Assembly (NCBI RefSeq): GCF_001761485.1
Contig: NC_090774.1
Coordinates: forward strand, 930,001 to 994,000
DNA length: 64,000 nt
DNA from: Yarrowia lipolytica
Taxonomy: Eukaryota; Ascomycota; Dipodascomycetes; Dipodascales
Direction: 5' to 3'
Shown piece after piece: positions 31,513-42,821 of this stretch. The notes under the pieces were generated by a model. That model saw nothing but the letters and a program-made list of their open reading frames with translations, did no database searches and had not been told where the DNA came from. The translations under genes were made by a program, and so were the position numbers. How positions within the stretch are numbered: position 1 is the stretch's first letter; every line of letters begins with the position of its first letter.

Positions 31513-33318
31513 ATGGAATTCACAGCCACCAATTCAGACCGAGAAATGCACCCTCCCCCGGTGGCAGTGCCGTCGCATCTGCAGCAGTCCACGACCCACC
31601 GCACGGTGCCCAAAACCAACCCCAAGACGGGCAAGTCCGAAATGCCCCGACCCTACAAGTGCCCCATCTGCGACAAGGCCTTCCACCGGCTGGAGCATCA
31701 GACCCGCCACATCCGGACACACACGGGCGAGAAGCCCCACGAGTGCACCTTCCCAGGTTGCACCAAGCGGTTCAGCCGTAGCGACGAGCTCACCCGACAC
31801 TCGCGCATACATTTAAATCCCAACACTAGACGGGCCAAGAACATGAACAGCGCCGCCGCCGCCGCTCACAATGCCGCCGCTCAGCAGAAGGGCCCTCCTT
31901 CTAACCAGCAGCCCAAGGACGACCGAACAGACCGCCTTGTGGCCATCAGTAATCTCGTCGACCACCACGACGCCCACCCTCCTATTCCCGGAGGCAGTGG
32001 TATCAAGAGCGAGTACTCGTCCGCATACTCGACTCCATATTCTTCGGTGCCGTCGTCGCCAACCATGGGACAGGCCTCGTTGTACAGACCTTATGGTGCT
32101 GGTCCAGGCGGTCCTCCTCCTCCTGGTGGACCTGGTGGACTGGGTGGACCTGCTCCTCCTGGCCCTCCCGGCCACCATGGAGGACCCCCCACTCACATAG
32201 GTCTACCACCCCTACACCATCCTCCTCCTCCAGGAGGCCCTCATTCGGCCGCGCCCAGTGCTCCCAACAGTACGCCCGGGTCGCCCATGTTTGTGCGAGT
32301 GCCACATTCAACCTACCCAAGATCGACTTTCGACATGAACATGCTCGCGACTGCGGCCTCTCAGCAGCTCGAGCGCGAGAACGCGCCTCCATCGGGTCTG
32401 TCTTCTGGTGCTCCCTCGGCTGCGCCTTCCGGCACCTCCAGCCCCTTCAACCATTCACCCTCGTCGTCGCCACTGCAGTCCACGCAGTCGTCCCCCGCTC
32501 TGGCGTCGTATTTCAGTCGGCCTCCTGCTCCGTCTTCCAACCCCGGAACCCCCGGTAGCTCGCACGGTCCTCCCTACGGCTTCTCGTCGGGCACGTCGCT
32601 GTCGTCGCATGGAAACACGCACTCCAATCACTTCCAGCACCCACAACACTTGCATCCCCCGCATCATCACCATGGTCTGCAGGGACACATCTTTGCGGGT
32701 CTGCAGCGCATGACGCCCATGTCTGGAAGAGACGACTCGGAGCCATGGCACCGGTCTAAGAAGTCGCGCCCCAACTCACCGTCTTCTACTGCGCCGTCGT
32801 CGCCCACTTTCAGCAACTCGGAGAGCCCCACGCCGGACCACACGCCCCTGGCGACCCCCGCACATTCGCCTCGAATCCACCCTCGAGATCTCGAGGGAGT
32901 GCAGCTGCCTTCCATTCGGTCGCTGTCGATTGGCCGCCACGTGCCCCCCACGCTACCGCCTATGGAGATTGCGCCTCGGTCAAGTGGAGGCACCCATACC
33001 GGCACCCATACGCCGTACGGCGGCGGATCTGCGTCGCACACGCCGTTTGGCACATCACCCAACTCGGGAGTTCCTCCTCCTCCGCATCCAAACGCGGCCC
33101 AGGGCGCTGCTTCTTCGCTTAGCATGCTAGCCATGGCTGGCCTGAACCACGCTGCTGGGGGAGCTGCTCCTGGAGGCAGTGGGGCGGCAGCTACGTCGTC
33201 GACGCGTGACGAGCCCAGCAACGATACATCTGGGCCTGCGTCAGGCAGCGGGCCTTCTGCTCCGTCCACCGCGTCGTCCAGTACTCGAATGGCCGTCAGT
33301 GACTTGATTGATAGATGA
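31513..33318 (+). CDS. MIG1: Mig1/CreA glucose repressor, C2H2 zinc-finger protein
   Basis: A 601-aa transcription factor. Two C2H2 fingers near the N-terminus match Mig1/CreA almost exactly: C50-C53-H66-H70 ([23 protein letters not shown]) and C78-C83-H96-H100 ([25 protein letters not shown]). They bind GC-rich SYGGRG sites. The rest is disordered: Pro/Gly-rich (145-225), Ser/Pro-rich with many SP/TP sites, and a His-rich stretch. The end, [12 protein letters not shown], resembles the short C-terminal repression region of Mig1-type proteins. It recruits corepressors to shut off genes for other carbon sources when glucose is present; Snf1-type kinases relieve this. Start: the first ATG after a CA-rich leader. 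Confidence 0.96.
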   Translation: MEFTATNSDREMHPPPVAVPSHLQQSTTHRTVPKTNPKTGKSEMPRPYKCPICDKAFHRLEHQTRHIRTHTGEKPHECTFPGCTKRFSRSDELTRHSRIHLNPNTRRAKNMNSAAAAAHNAAAQQKGPPSNQQPKDDRTDRLVAISNLVDHHDAHPPIPGGSGIKSEYSSAYSTPYSSVPSSPTMGQASLYRPYGAGPGGPPPPGGPGGLGGPAPPGPPGHHGGPPTHIGLPPLHHPPPPGGPHSAAPSAPNSTPGSPMFVRVPHSTYPRSTFDMNMLATAASQQLERENAPPSGLSSGAPSAAPSGTSSPFNHSPSSSPLQSTQSSPALASYFSRPPAPSSNPGTPGSSHGPPYGFSSGTSLSSHGNTHSNHFQHPQHLHPPHHHHGLQGHIFAGLQRMTPMSGRDDSEPWHRSKKSRPNSPSSTAPSSPTFSNSESPTPDHTPLATPAHSPRIHPRDLEGVQLPSIRSLSIGRHVPPTLPPMEIAPRSSGGTHTGTHTPYGGGSASHTPFGTSPNSGVPPPPHPNAAQGAASSLSMLAMAGLNHAAGGAAPGGSGAAATSSTRDEPSNDTSGPASGSGPSAPSTASSSTRMAVSDLIDR

Positions 33319-34744
33319 CACTGGCCGGTCGATAATTTAACGTGCTGAGCTCAGCACACGCATTGCCCATTGGCTGTATATAGATGAATGTAATGATACC
33401 GTAAGAGAATGAGAGCACGGTATTGTATTACAGGGGATTAAGTACACATTACTTGGAGTTCTGTACCAGAAGACACTACTATACATGGTATTACTTACAT
33501 TAGAGTCGGTGACCGTATTCGTCTCGTATAGACATAATATTTTCCTACCCCACATTGTTCCTGGGCCTTCGGAGCACATCTACAGTGAGTGACTGTTTCA
33601 GTTGAGCTTGAGGGGTTAAGTAAGTGGGGGAAGGGTTTGCGATTCTGAAAAAGAGCATGACTAATCTCTCTGTGGAGGAGCAATGAAGTCACGTGATGCA
33701 ATCATACCGGTGTATCGGATCTGCCTGGGTGTCTGATTACTAATCATTTACTCACCTGTTTTCCCCAGCTATCTCATCCATCTCAGAGCCTCGGCCCAGC
33801 CTTCGGCCCTTTTGGGTTTCACGACAAGACCGAATCGGACTACATATGGGTCCCCCCGATTCGGACAACAAGGGTGTTTGGTTCGCGGACGGCAATGTGA
33901 AAAAAAGGCACGGCACTGCCAATCGGAAGCCGGTATTCGGGTCTCCGGACACCCGGCTTTGCGGCATGTGTCACCTTGAAGGGTTACATTGGTCTGCGTT
34001 AGTGTATCTGGCGGTGGGGACGATTTGGTCTGCAACGGGTTAGGGTGAATATGGGGGGAGGGGGAGGAGAAGGAGAAGAGAAGGGGAAGAGAAGGGGAAG
34101 AGAAGGGGAAGAGAAGGGGAAAAAAAGGGGAAAGAGAAGGCCACTTTTTATAATAACACGAGTATTTGTACGTATACAGTCCGTACAGTGGTTGCTTGGT
34201 TAAAGACTTGGAGAGTTGGTTGAGCTGGAGTCGATAGAAACGGAAATGGTTGTACTGGGTCCAATAATGGTCAGATGGTGAAAGCAAGCAGATATTCGGC
34301 ATCAGTAGATGGATGACTACAAAATGATACCTAAAACGGACAGTAAATGAACCGGCTCTATGTAAATTGCTCAATATAATGTAACAATGACGGGCTCATT
34401 GCATGACATTCAACGGCTTCAACCTAAGTCTATTTTTGGACAACAGATGGTTGGTATGAGTGCTGGCCAAAGTGGCACAGTTTTGTTCCCAGAAAAAAGT
34501 GGTTGATACAAGAGTTCCAGACTCAGATTAATAAGCCACATTTGAAATTTAGGCCCAAATGATTCACTATTGCGTTTGTTAGACAGAGGCGAATTTCTTT
34601 CACTATCTTTCAACTAACTCTAACCATTAATTATACAGTGTTGGTTAACGTATAAGGGTATTTATGTTATTTTAAAGAAACAAAAAACACAGCATTTACT
34701 GTATCGTACCATACCCGTAGGGATGGCAGTTGATCAACAAGTAG
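33319..34744. other. Intergenic with purine-rich minisatellite
   Basis: No supported gene. It contains a G/A-rich tandem array (34055-34138) and a GGGTTAGGG word at 34037-34045. Confidence 0.5.
34055..34138. repeat. Polypurine tract with 11-bp unit AAGGGGAAGAG
   Basis: From 34081 the unit repeats about four times after a GGGGAGGAGAAGG lead-in. All purine on the plus strand for about 80 nt, so it could form triplex DNA. Confidence 0.85.
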
Positions 34745-35965
34745 TCAATTTAATATGTATGAATCTGAAGTATGGCTATAGACAGCACTCCTAAGCCCCA
34801 CCAGAGTAGAGCTAGAAGGGACGGCGCCTCTCTTAAAGATTTCAGCACCGGGAACATCGCCAGTGATTTCCACCACGTCGGACTCGTCGGTGAACTTGGC
34901 CTTGCCAAGAGTGATGGTGTCTCGAGCGTTGTCGTAAATGACGACAGCTCGAGAGATGAAAGCAGGGCCGGTTACAAGGGTCACCTGGTCATCAGGGGCA
35001 AGTGTAAGGTATCCCAGATAGCAACCGCCCTGGGGTCTCTTTCGGATGTGATGTGTCAAATTCACGTCGATCTTGGTGTTTCCCCACTGGTATGTGATTT
35101 CCAGTTTGGAATCGCAAGCAACGCTCCAGGATTTGCCCTCCAAACTTCTCAGAAATGGCCTTGACGGTGCTGCTGGTGTAGACAGAGCCCATTCCTCCAG
35201 TGTCCAGCAAAATATCGTGGTCTCAGGTAAGCTGAATCTTCTCTTCCTTGATGGAAAGCTCTCAAAGAGGCATGGCGTAACTGCCGTGGTGGTTCACGTG
35301 CACGGTGGTCAGCCCTCCCTCGTACCTGGCTTTATCATATCCTACTTAGTAGACATTGTTGACGACCCCCAGGGTGGACGTGTCTGCGGGGTTGATGGGC
35401 TTCTCGGCATTGAGGGAGTACACGGCCCGAGAGATCTTGCCAGAGCCTGAACATAGTTCACTTTGGGGTTGTCAATGGCAGCCTGGTCGAAGATTCCGAG
35501 CTCGAAGCCGGTTGTTCCCGTAGACACCCAAATGTGGAAGTCCTCGAAGGCCTGGCCAGTGTATGAAAAGGTGTCTAGACCGCGGTGACCTTCAGCTCCC
35601 CAGGGATCGGGTGCAGGAGGCTGTATCTCCAAGTAGAAGACTGGGATACGTTTTAAGGGGATCGGCAGCGTTTCTCACAGACGGTGGTGTTGGAGCCGGC
35701 GAGCCACACCTGGCCAGATCCGGTATCAAATATCACAGTCGGGTTTTGGGGATGGGTTCCAACCTGCACTTCGGCCTCGTAGAAGGTGTGGCCCATTTCC
35801 TGGGTGCCATGGACGATTCCCGGCAAGATGGTGGGATGCCTCTGGGGACTTGGCGAGGTTTCGGGCGCTGAGAGACAAGTGGACAATACCAGCAGCAGCG
35901 ACGGTAGCAAGAAGGAGGTTACTGAAGAGCGTTGTGTGCGATACACAACTCCAGGGGCTCTCCAA
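34745..35965 (-). pseudogene. Broken secreted aspartic protease (pepsin family A1) gene
   Basis: Pieces in several minus-strand frames follow the order of a pepsin-like protease. A signal-peptide-like start (TTLFSNLLLATVAAAGIVHLSL) lies near 35935-35860. The N-lobe FYEAEVQVGTHPQNPTVIFDTGSGQVWLAGSN carries the first active-site DTGS. A middle part (DTFSYTGQAFEDFHIWVS...FELGIFD) follows, then the C-lobe ILLDTGGMGSVYTSSTVKAISEKFGG with the second active site as DTGG. The tail GCYLGYLTLAPDDQVTLVTGPAFISRAVVIYDNARDTITLGKAKF has the expected final fold. At least five frame changes or stops separate them and no local-type introns fit. Yarrowia carries many such secreted proteases, so a dead paralogue is plausible. 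Confidence 0.8.
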
Positions 35966-36128
35966 GCGGGTATAAGTACATTTTGACGGTGAGATCTTGA
36001 GAAGGGAAAAGTTTCAACCAAACCGAGCACTGGATATTAATATCGTATGATCGGCGTCGAGGTCTTTTCAGGTCAATTCTTGATCGTTTGGTTGGTTCCA
36101 TGAGTGCAAACATAAACCAGATAAATCT

Positions 36129-36472
36129 CTAGAGCACGAAGAACGTTTTTGAGCCAGCTTCTGGGCCATCTTCTGAGCCATCTTCTGAGCCATCTTCTGA
36201 GCCATCTTCTGGGTCGTTTTCAGAGCTGTCCTGTTGCACAAAGTAGTCGTCTCCTTGGGTAATTTCTGACCTACCAGCCACCAACGTGAAGCTGTTTGGA
36301 GAAAAAGTGAATGATGCTGAGCCCTGATGATGGGCGATCCTTTTAGATTCCATGACATGTGTGTCGATGACACGGTCGATTGGAGCACGTATCGGCCAGT
36401 GACCACGGGATCCGACCCTGGAAGCTGACTCTCGAGTTTGAGAGAGAAGGTATCAGACCAATTGTCAGACAT
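36129..36472 (-). pseudogene. Small relic with EDGS repeats, one frame change
   Basis: A minus-strand ATG at 36472 opens SDTFSLKLESQLPGSDPVVTGRYVLQSTVSSTH. Near 36350 the sense passes to another frame: MESKRIAHHQGSASFTFSPNSFTLVAGRSEITQGDDYFVQQDSSENDPEDG, then a run of EDGS repeats encoded by a 12-bp tandem repeat (36165-36216). About 130 residues in all. No family was recognised. A single frameshift or sequencing error would explain it. It lies next to the broken protease, so this is a decayed stretch. Confidence 0.4.
36165..36216. repeat. 12-bp tandem repeat GCCATCTTCTGA
   Basis: About four copies. On the minus strand they read as Glu-Asp-Gly-Ser. Confidence 0.85.
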
Positions 36473-37267
36473 GGCATCAATCAGGACGCCATGTCGTCAA
36501 ACAGCCCCCAAGCCCAACAAGAACATCATCATCATCCTGAAGGTTAGGTTGGGGGTTGCACAAGTCGATGTGCAACGTTGATCAGGGGTGTCTCAAGCTT
36601 TTTTTCGAAGCGACAAAATCAGAGGCCAGACCATTCCCTCTTCGTCGATCATGCCCAATGGGGAACTTATTTATTGTCAATATCCAGATGCAGTATGTTG
36701 TACTTGTTGTATGAGTACTTGTAGAGTAGATGGTGATGGAGGGCATTGGTTTTTTTTAATTTTTTTAATTTTTAATTTAATATAAAACTTGACTTTTTAC
36801 TTGGCATTTACTTGACTTTGATACTCGGGCTCAGAAAATGATTGGAAGGTGATATGAAAGAAACGAACAATGTGAAAGGGCCCGAAGAAGACAAACAGAC
36901 AATTGCACCGCTGAAGCGATTCTTCCTCTCGACCTACAGTAGTCCAATTATCAACTTATTCCATCTGCTGTAACAGAGAGCGCGGTAAAAATCGTCATAG
37001 TGAGGTTACTCACTAATCAAAATTTCACCTGATAGTACCATCCCTATGCTCAGTCCATCTCCAAAAACTTACATAATCAGAGATACTGGGAACGGTGGCA
37101 AAAGGGAGTCATAACTTCTACCAAATCGCCACCCAAATCCTCCGCCCGATATCTCCACTTGATCTTACTAGTGCCTTAGTCACCAACGTGTCATGTGCAT
37201 GACAGATGCATCTTGTACATAGACGCACATATTTCATCATCTCGATCTCTCTATCTGCTCCATCACC
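36473..37267. other. Intergenic, nothing recognised
   Basis: AT-rich with a TTTTTAATTTT tract at 36751-36785. No gene. Confidence 0.5.
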
Positions 37268-37801
37268 ATGAAATACTGCTGTCCCTACCCCCAGTGCAAG
37301 AGCCGGCTTGTCGTGGCCAACAAACACCCCATCGAGCTGCTGGTACGGGCTTCTGCCGCCTCGGAGGACGCCCTCAAGGTCCAGAAGGCGGCCCTCAATT
37401 TCGTTAACAGTAAAGATGTCGTCGCCAGTGACAGTGAAAAGACGGACACAAAGGCCATTGAGAGCGAGAAGAGCGAATTGAAAACCGACGCCGCTGAAGC
37501 GACCCATGTCGCAACCACAAATCCCGACTCGGAGTTCTTCCTGCCATTTTACGATCCCTTCGACTTTGACAATATCTCTGTGACTAAGCCTGTGTTCGAG
37601 GCTGGTCAAGAACCGTCTCTAATTTCTAGCGACGGAAAGACCACGGTTTCCATCGAACGACTCTTGGCATGTGCTGAGTGCGACCGGGGACCCTTTGGAG
37701 TGATTGGCAAGGTCTCCAACGTTGGCACCCATGACGGTCTGACCCATGATAAGAACGTCTATCTGCTGAGACCCGAGTCTGTGGTTGTTACCGAGAGCTG
37801 A
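37268..37801 (+). CDS. DSS4: Mss4/Dss4-type nucleotide exchange protein for Rab GTPases
   Basis: A 177-aa protein. The N-terminus has one half of a zinc site (KYCCPYPQCKSRLV) and the C-terminal part carries the diagnostic Mss4 block LLACAECDRGPFGVIG, giving CxxC...CxxC zinc binding. The middle (residues 35-90) is a charged, low-complexity insert (SEKTDTKAIESEKSELKTDAAEA). Yeast Dss4 releases GDP from the secretory Rab Sec4 and acts as a chaperone for nucleotide-free Rabs in exocytosis. The length fits. The start is in good context (CACCATGA). Confidence rests on the CAECDRGPFG block. Confidence 0.85.
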   Translation: MKYCCPYPQCKSRLVVANKHPIELLVRASAASEDALKVQKAALNFVNSKDVVASDSEKTDTKAIESEKSELKTDAAEATHVATTNPDSEFFLPFYDPFDFDNISVTKPVFEAGQEPSLISSDGKTTVSIERLLACAECDRGPFGVIGKVSNVGTHDGLTHDKNVYLLRPESVVVTES

Positions 37802-38431
37802 CCACCCGTCGTGGTCGCCTGATATTTATCGGATAGATGAGATATATATTGTATTACATGAGTATAAACAGGGCTGCAGTAGATGTAGACCATGGGCAAC
37901 AGTAGCCGTCGTGTAGGAACCACCCATGCACAAGATTGCACGGTCGAGTTTTACAGTAGAAGGTGATGAGAGGCTCGAACAGTACAGTACCGATGATCGA
38001 TGATCCAATTGGATATATTAGCTGGTTGACACATCAGTGCCGTGTGAGCTGGTTGACATGCATTTAATGGAGGATCATGGCGGGAAAAGAGATAAACGCC
38101 ACACTAGCAAATCGTTTCGTCTCTCTGCAAAGACATTTATCCAGGCAAGAAGCGAACATAACTTTCCACACACGTATCCCTTCAAGACCGGCATCTGGTA
38201 AGGCAATGCTATTCCTATCCAGATGAACTGGGATGAAAGTCACAGCGGCGTCTGTCCAAAAGGTCCTCCAGGAGTTGCTGTTGTCTTCGGATTGCACCAG
38301 TAATTCTCTACTGTAGGGTGGCTGTGTGAGCGTCATTACGCAAGTAACAATCGTCGCAGACTCATAACAAGTTCTTCGAGCACGGTCGAGTCACGGTGCA
38401 GGACACACATTCAGAAGTGACGGAATCGCTA
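37802..38431. other. Intergenic between convergent DSS4 and CENP-X genes
   Basis: No supported feature beyond 3' flanks. Confidence 0.5.
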
Positions 38432-38722
38432 TCAGAAGCCATCTCTCAACTCCTCCTTGACTCGATCAAGATCACGTGAGTCAACTGTCTCTCCGGTCTC
38501 TTCTTTCTGTCTGATGGCCAGGGCAATAGCCTCCTCAGTAAACAGTCGGAGGTACTCTGCTGACGATTTGATCACTCCAGCCGCGACACGAACATCGTCC
38601 GATTGAAAGGACTCATTGGTGAATATTCGCAACACGGTGTTATCGCTGAAAGTGGTGTTTGTGCTCATATCGTGCGATGGGGGAGGGAGGTTTGACGACG
38701 ACGTGTTGTTTTCGCGGTGCAT
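38432..38722 (-). CDS. MHF2: CENP-X/Mhf2 histone-fold protein
   Basis: A 96-aa protein. After a polar N-terminus, residues 26-96 form a CENP-X-type histone fold (TVLRIFTNESFQSDDVRVAAGVIKSSAEYLRLFTEEAIALAIRQKEETGETVDSRDLDRVKEELRDGF), matching the human pattern of helix 1, long helix 2 ending in EAA, and the final DLDRV-L-D-F. Mhf2 pairs with Mhf1 (CENP-S). The tetramer binds branched DNA with the FANCM-type helicase Mph1 and is part of the inner kinetochore. A second in-frame ATG at 38668 (MSTNTTFSD) is a possible start. A 10-bp minisatellite begins about 110 bp upstream. Confidence 0.85.
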   Translation of the reverse strand: MHRENNTSSSNLPPPSHDMSTNTTFSDNTVLRIFTNESFQSDDVRVAAGVIKSSAEYLRLFTEEAIALAIRQKEETGETVDSRDLDRVKEELRDGF

Positions 38723-38830
38723 GAAAAATCAATTTATCAAAGTTTAAAAAATTGGAGTGTGAAAATTGTAGAGATAGATAAGGCGTAAGTTGTAAGTGTT
38801 GTGATTCTTGAGTTTCAATTTTGTTCATTT

Positions 38831-38930
38831 TGTTCGATTTTGTTCGATTTTGTACGATTTTGTACGATTTTGTTCGATTTTGTTCGATTTTGTACGATTT
38901 TGTTCGATTTTGTACGATTTTGTACGATTT
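38831..38930. repeat. Minisatellite, ten copies of TGTWCGATTT
   Basis: Exactly ten 10-bp units, alternating between TGTTCGATTT (A) and TGTACGATTT (B) in the order AABBAABABB, with a degenerate unit before. It lies in the promoter of the CENP-X gene. Confidence 0.97.
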
Positions 38931-39083
38931 TCGCTGTTTCATGTAATTTAATCGGTTTTAATACAAGTAAATCTACACAAACTTGACAGTACATACTGTA
39001 CACTCGTACTACTTTCACTTGGTTAGAAGTAGAGAAAAATAGATTACAGCAGACTTGTGCCAACAATAGGGTGTGTTATGGAA

Positions 39084-40489
39084 TTAAAAGAGAGCCATGA
39101 TGAAGGGCAGAGCAAGAGCAGCGGTACCGACAGACATGGCAGAGGCACCGTTGGCCTGGGCAACGTGCTCTCCAGCAGGCGAAAGAGCGGGTCCGGCAGC
39201 GGGAGCAGAGCCAGGGGCAGAGGATCCGCCGGCAGCAGGTGCTGGGGAAGAGCTGGAAGATGAACCGGAAGAGGAGGAAGATCCTGCGTGGGCAGCTGAT
39301 CCAGAAGAGCTGGAAGAGTCGGAAACAGCAGAGCCTGGAGAGGAAGCTCCAGAGAAGGAAGATCCCGCGTGGGAAGCTGATCCAGAAGAGCTGGAGCCGG
39401 AAGAGGAAGAGCTGGAGCCGGAAGAGGAAGAACCGGAGGAGCTGGATCCAGAAGAGGCAGAGTCAGTGGAGTAAGTAGTCTTACCTCCGGAAGAGGAGCC
39501 CTTGGTATCTCCCTTGGACTCGGTATCTCCCTTGGACTGGGAATGCGCAGCCTCGTGGGCCTCGACCTCCTCATGGGTAGCAACTGAGCCGTCCTTGTGC
39601 TTGTAGCAGCCGCACTCCTTGACGTAGACAATGGTGACCTCAGTGGACGAAGAGAAGAGGAGGAAGAAGAGGAGAGAGAGGAAGAGGAAAGGAAGACCAT
39701 CGGAACCAGCAGAAGCAGAAGCAAAGCAGAAGCAGAAGAGATGCTCAGAGTGGTGACAAAGGGAGAAGTGGAGGTGGCAGGGGCGGAACCGGAAATGACA
39801 GAGACAGAGCCGGAAATGGCAGAGCCGGCGGAGGAAGTGGGGACCTCCTCACCGTTGGTCTCAGCTAACCAGTTCTCAAGTCGAGCGATAATGGCCAGAA
39901 TTTGGTCAAGGGCAGCCTGAAGAGAGTCGGATCGGGGCTCAACGCCCTCGATGATGGCGACAATGGCCTGAAGGTTGCCCACTAGAGTGCTGACGTCGTC
40001 AGAAAGTTCGGCAATGGAATCTCGGGCAACAAGCTTGACCACCCGTCGAACTTGTCGGACGAGCAGAGGGTTGGTGAAGTTGCTGGAGGGAGAGGTCGAA
40101 GCAGTGGAGGAAGCGGCAGCGGCCGAAGAAGCGGACTGACCTGCCTCCAGAGCAGGGAGACGGGCAAGAATGTCTGCCAGGGAGGCATTCACGGTGGCAA
40201 TCAGAGCCTGCAGCTCTGGAATGTCGGGAAGCTCGGCCAGAACGTCAGCCAGAACGGCCTGAACCTCGCTGAGCACATTGTCGAGCACAGAGAGGTTGGC
40301 GGAAGTGGCAGTGGAGGTAGGGGTGGCAGTGGGAGCGGCAAGGGTACCGGAGGCAGCCTGGGAGGTGGATCCAGGAGACAGGGTGGAGGGGGTGCCGATA
40401 GCAATATCACTGGACACGGTCTCAGGACTGGGGTTCTGAGCCACAACAAGGGCAGAGAAGGCAACAATGGTAGCGAGAGACAGCTTCAT
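39084..40489 (-). CDS. GPI-anchored serine-rich cell wall protein, apparently frameshifted
   Basis: The ATG at 40489 starts a signal peptide (MKLSLATIVAFSALVVAQ), a Ser/Thr/Pro-rich part and a helical region with Leu heptads (LDNVLSEVQAVLADVLAELPDIPELQALIATVNASLADILARLP and a similar second block). The frame then runs through CT-rich low-complexity DNA near 39650-39750 and turns into an unlikely Leu/Pro-rich sequence. From there the other frame is sensible: STEVTIVYVKECGCYKHKDG, then many SSGSSSSGSS repeats and the hydrophobic tail ending IMALF at stop 39084-39086, a GPI signal. One frame change therefore separates two halves of a typical wall protein. It may be a real frameshift, slippage, or a sequencing error in the repeat. 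TATA box at 40560. Confidence 0.65.
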
Positions 40490-40559
40490 GGTATGAGGTA
40501 GTAGCGAGTGTGGGTAGAAGAAATGGTCTGGTTCTTCTTGTGATGGGAGCTCATTCTCG

Positions 40560-40567
40560 TTATATAC
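40560..40567 (-). promoter_or_regulatory. TATA box of the serine-rich wall protein gene
   Basis: GTATATAA on the minus strand, 71 nt before the ATG; the same box and spacing as the wall protein gene at 13163. Confidence 0.6.
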
Positions 40568-41151
40568 ACTCCTCTCAACTTTGGACCCACCATGAAACGT
40601 GCTCCCTGGTCCATTCAGGTTGACACAAGCCAAGCATTCGGTTCACCAATCTAGCCCACAATCCCACCACCGTGATGAAGAATGGTGTCAGCACCATGTG
40701 GCTGAGATCCTAATGGGGGAAGGACAGACTAAGGCTTGACGAAAGGCTTCAGGACAAGGACTCTGGTTCTTCTTGACCAAAGGCTCCAGGACAAGGACAT
40801 GGTTCTTCTTGTTCTGACTGGCGGTTAGTTTGCACCGGTCGGCTCCTCTTCAGAACGCAGCAAACCATTGTCTATACCCTTTATCACTGCTGGCTGAGAC
40901 TCCTATTTGTACAGCGTGTATCAGAGTTGTGATACTCCTCAGGTACTGAAGCGTTCGAGGAGCTCTAATGGGACGGGTACAGTATTTCGAACTGAGACTC
41001 ATTGGCGAGCTGACCCTGCAGAAGCTGGCGTGGTAGCCGCCCCAACGTATCTATTGGTCCGGATCGGATTAGACCAGAACTAACACGCTGCAAACACGTT
41101 CAAGACAAAGCCGATCCACAAACGGGGATGGTGTTGAGAAGGTGGGTATTT

Positions 41152-41212
41152 GAGCGCTATTTGAGCGCTATTTGAGCGTTTTGCGAGTGTTTTGCGAGTG
41201 TTTTGCGAGTGA
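41152..41212. repeat. Short tandem repeats TATTTGAGCGC and GTTTTGCGAGT
   Basis: Three copies of each related 11-bp unit, side by side. Confidence 0.85.
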
Positions 41213-42821
41213 CGTGCAGCGCTAAACGGTTCGACTCTTTCTGATCATCACCACCAGTTCCTGATAGCCAGATGGATAAAACGAAGGGTCAAGGGACGGA
41301 AAACCGGATAGTGTGTGTTAATTGGCAACTGATAGCGCCAACCTTGCCTCCCGCACGCCATTACTGCATTTTGGAGTATCCATTCTGCCCAGCCGCGCTA
41401 GTCCACAATTATCCACTATTGCGGAACAATGTGGACCCAACATTTGTTATTTGCCTGATTAGGAGCATGTATGGGAAAGAAGGCAACGCGATAGTGGCAA
41501 AAGCAGCTCGATGGTGTCCTCAGGTCGACCTAGAGGTTATACTGCACCACCAGAGTCTCTAGAGAGCTCCAGTAGTCAGTGCTTCACAGACGAGGGGCTC
41601 GTCCACAACGCGACAAACAGATATAATATCTTAGAGAATGGTCGATAGACACCCGATACCCACGTAAACTCGAGCCAAGGATAATAAAAGCCCATTCCGA
41701 TATCCCGTGGGCCTTTGTCACTTTCAAATCTGCCGACACAGAGCATTCTGCGGCAGCATCTAGACGCTCCATTGATCTCCAATTGCCTAAAAGAGAAGGC
41801 GTTGATAAAAAGATCAACTTCGGATTGTTATGATGCAATCAATTATGATACAGTCTACCGCTCTTTAACCAACCAGATAGTACATACTGTCGTTCTGATG
41901 TTGTTGTAGAGCCTGGTAAAGGACATGGTATCATGATACAGCTACAACGAGTCAAGGAGACTGTCCAGAGGTCTCAATCGGTCCTTCGTTTCATGGTGAA
42001 ACACACACTGGGATATGCTCTGTACTGTTTCTCCATTATGAATCATATTCATGTAAACAGAACACCAGAACGAGCTGCTCATTCTGCCCGTCTCTCCTGT
42101 AACCAAAGGAGTTTCAATGTGGCACTAACTGGAAAGAAACACTTGTCTTTTCAGCGACATCTCCTTGTCCTCGTATTTTCCAGCTTTTAGTGCCCCTTTC
42201 GTCCTCTCGACTTAGCGCTCTCGAACAAAGAAAAATAGAACCATGTCAAGTGGTTATATCCCCGAGTCGGACGGACAATGTATAACGGGAGCGATTTATT
42301 GGCTCCGTTTTTAGGAACTAACCCGCAAGCCGTTTCCGCTCTGTGCCATCGATACGACTCTGAAGGTAAGAGAACATTGACGACATAGGAGTAGCTGATA
42401 TAGCCCACACCAAGTCGATAATTGACCAAGGAGTTGATATCTGAGCTCCAGGATGGATCGATCCCCCATTTCCAGAGTCGATCCTTCAAAAAATCCGTCT
42501 TCGATCCAGATATCTTCCACTATTATCGACATGGCAGAGGGAAAGTTCGGTATTAAAATCACGTAAGGGGTGGATTTGTTTTATATTCCGTCTTGATTTG
42601 ATTGGTTGACACATTCTGGTGTCTATAGACTAGGTACGATATATACTGTTGTCAAAATATCTGCATCCATCGCATCGGTTCATGTAGATAGGAGAATAGC
42701 TACCTATGCCAGTAGTTGTCAAATCATGTATCATTATTCGTTTAGTAATCATCTAGTATTAACCATCGTCCAGTCGTCTAGTTAGTCCAAATCATCTAAC
42801 ACGGCCGCTCATCAACTATCA

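Larger units (their letters stand above)
40490..42821. other. Intergenic with small repeats and faint coding remnants
   Basis: Contains GCTATTTGAGC and GTTTTGCGAGT repeats (41152-41212). A minus-strand stretch of 42489-42187 (SLVNYRLGVGYISYSYVVNVLLPSESYRW...) has protein-like composition but no recognised family and may be a gene remnant. Confidence 0.4.

Noticed and set aside
32667-33269. 200-codon minus-strand frame across MIG1
   Set aside because: Shadow of the GC-rich MIG1 coding region; no family match.
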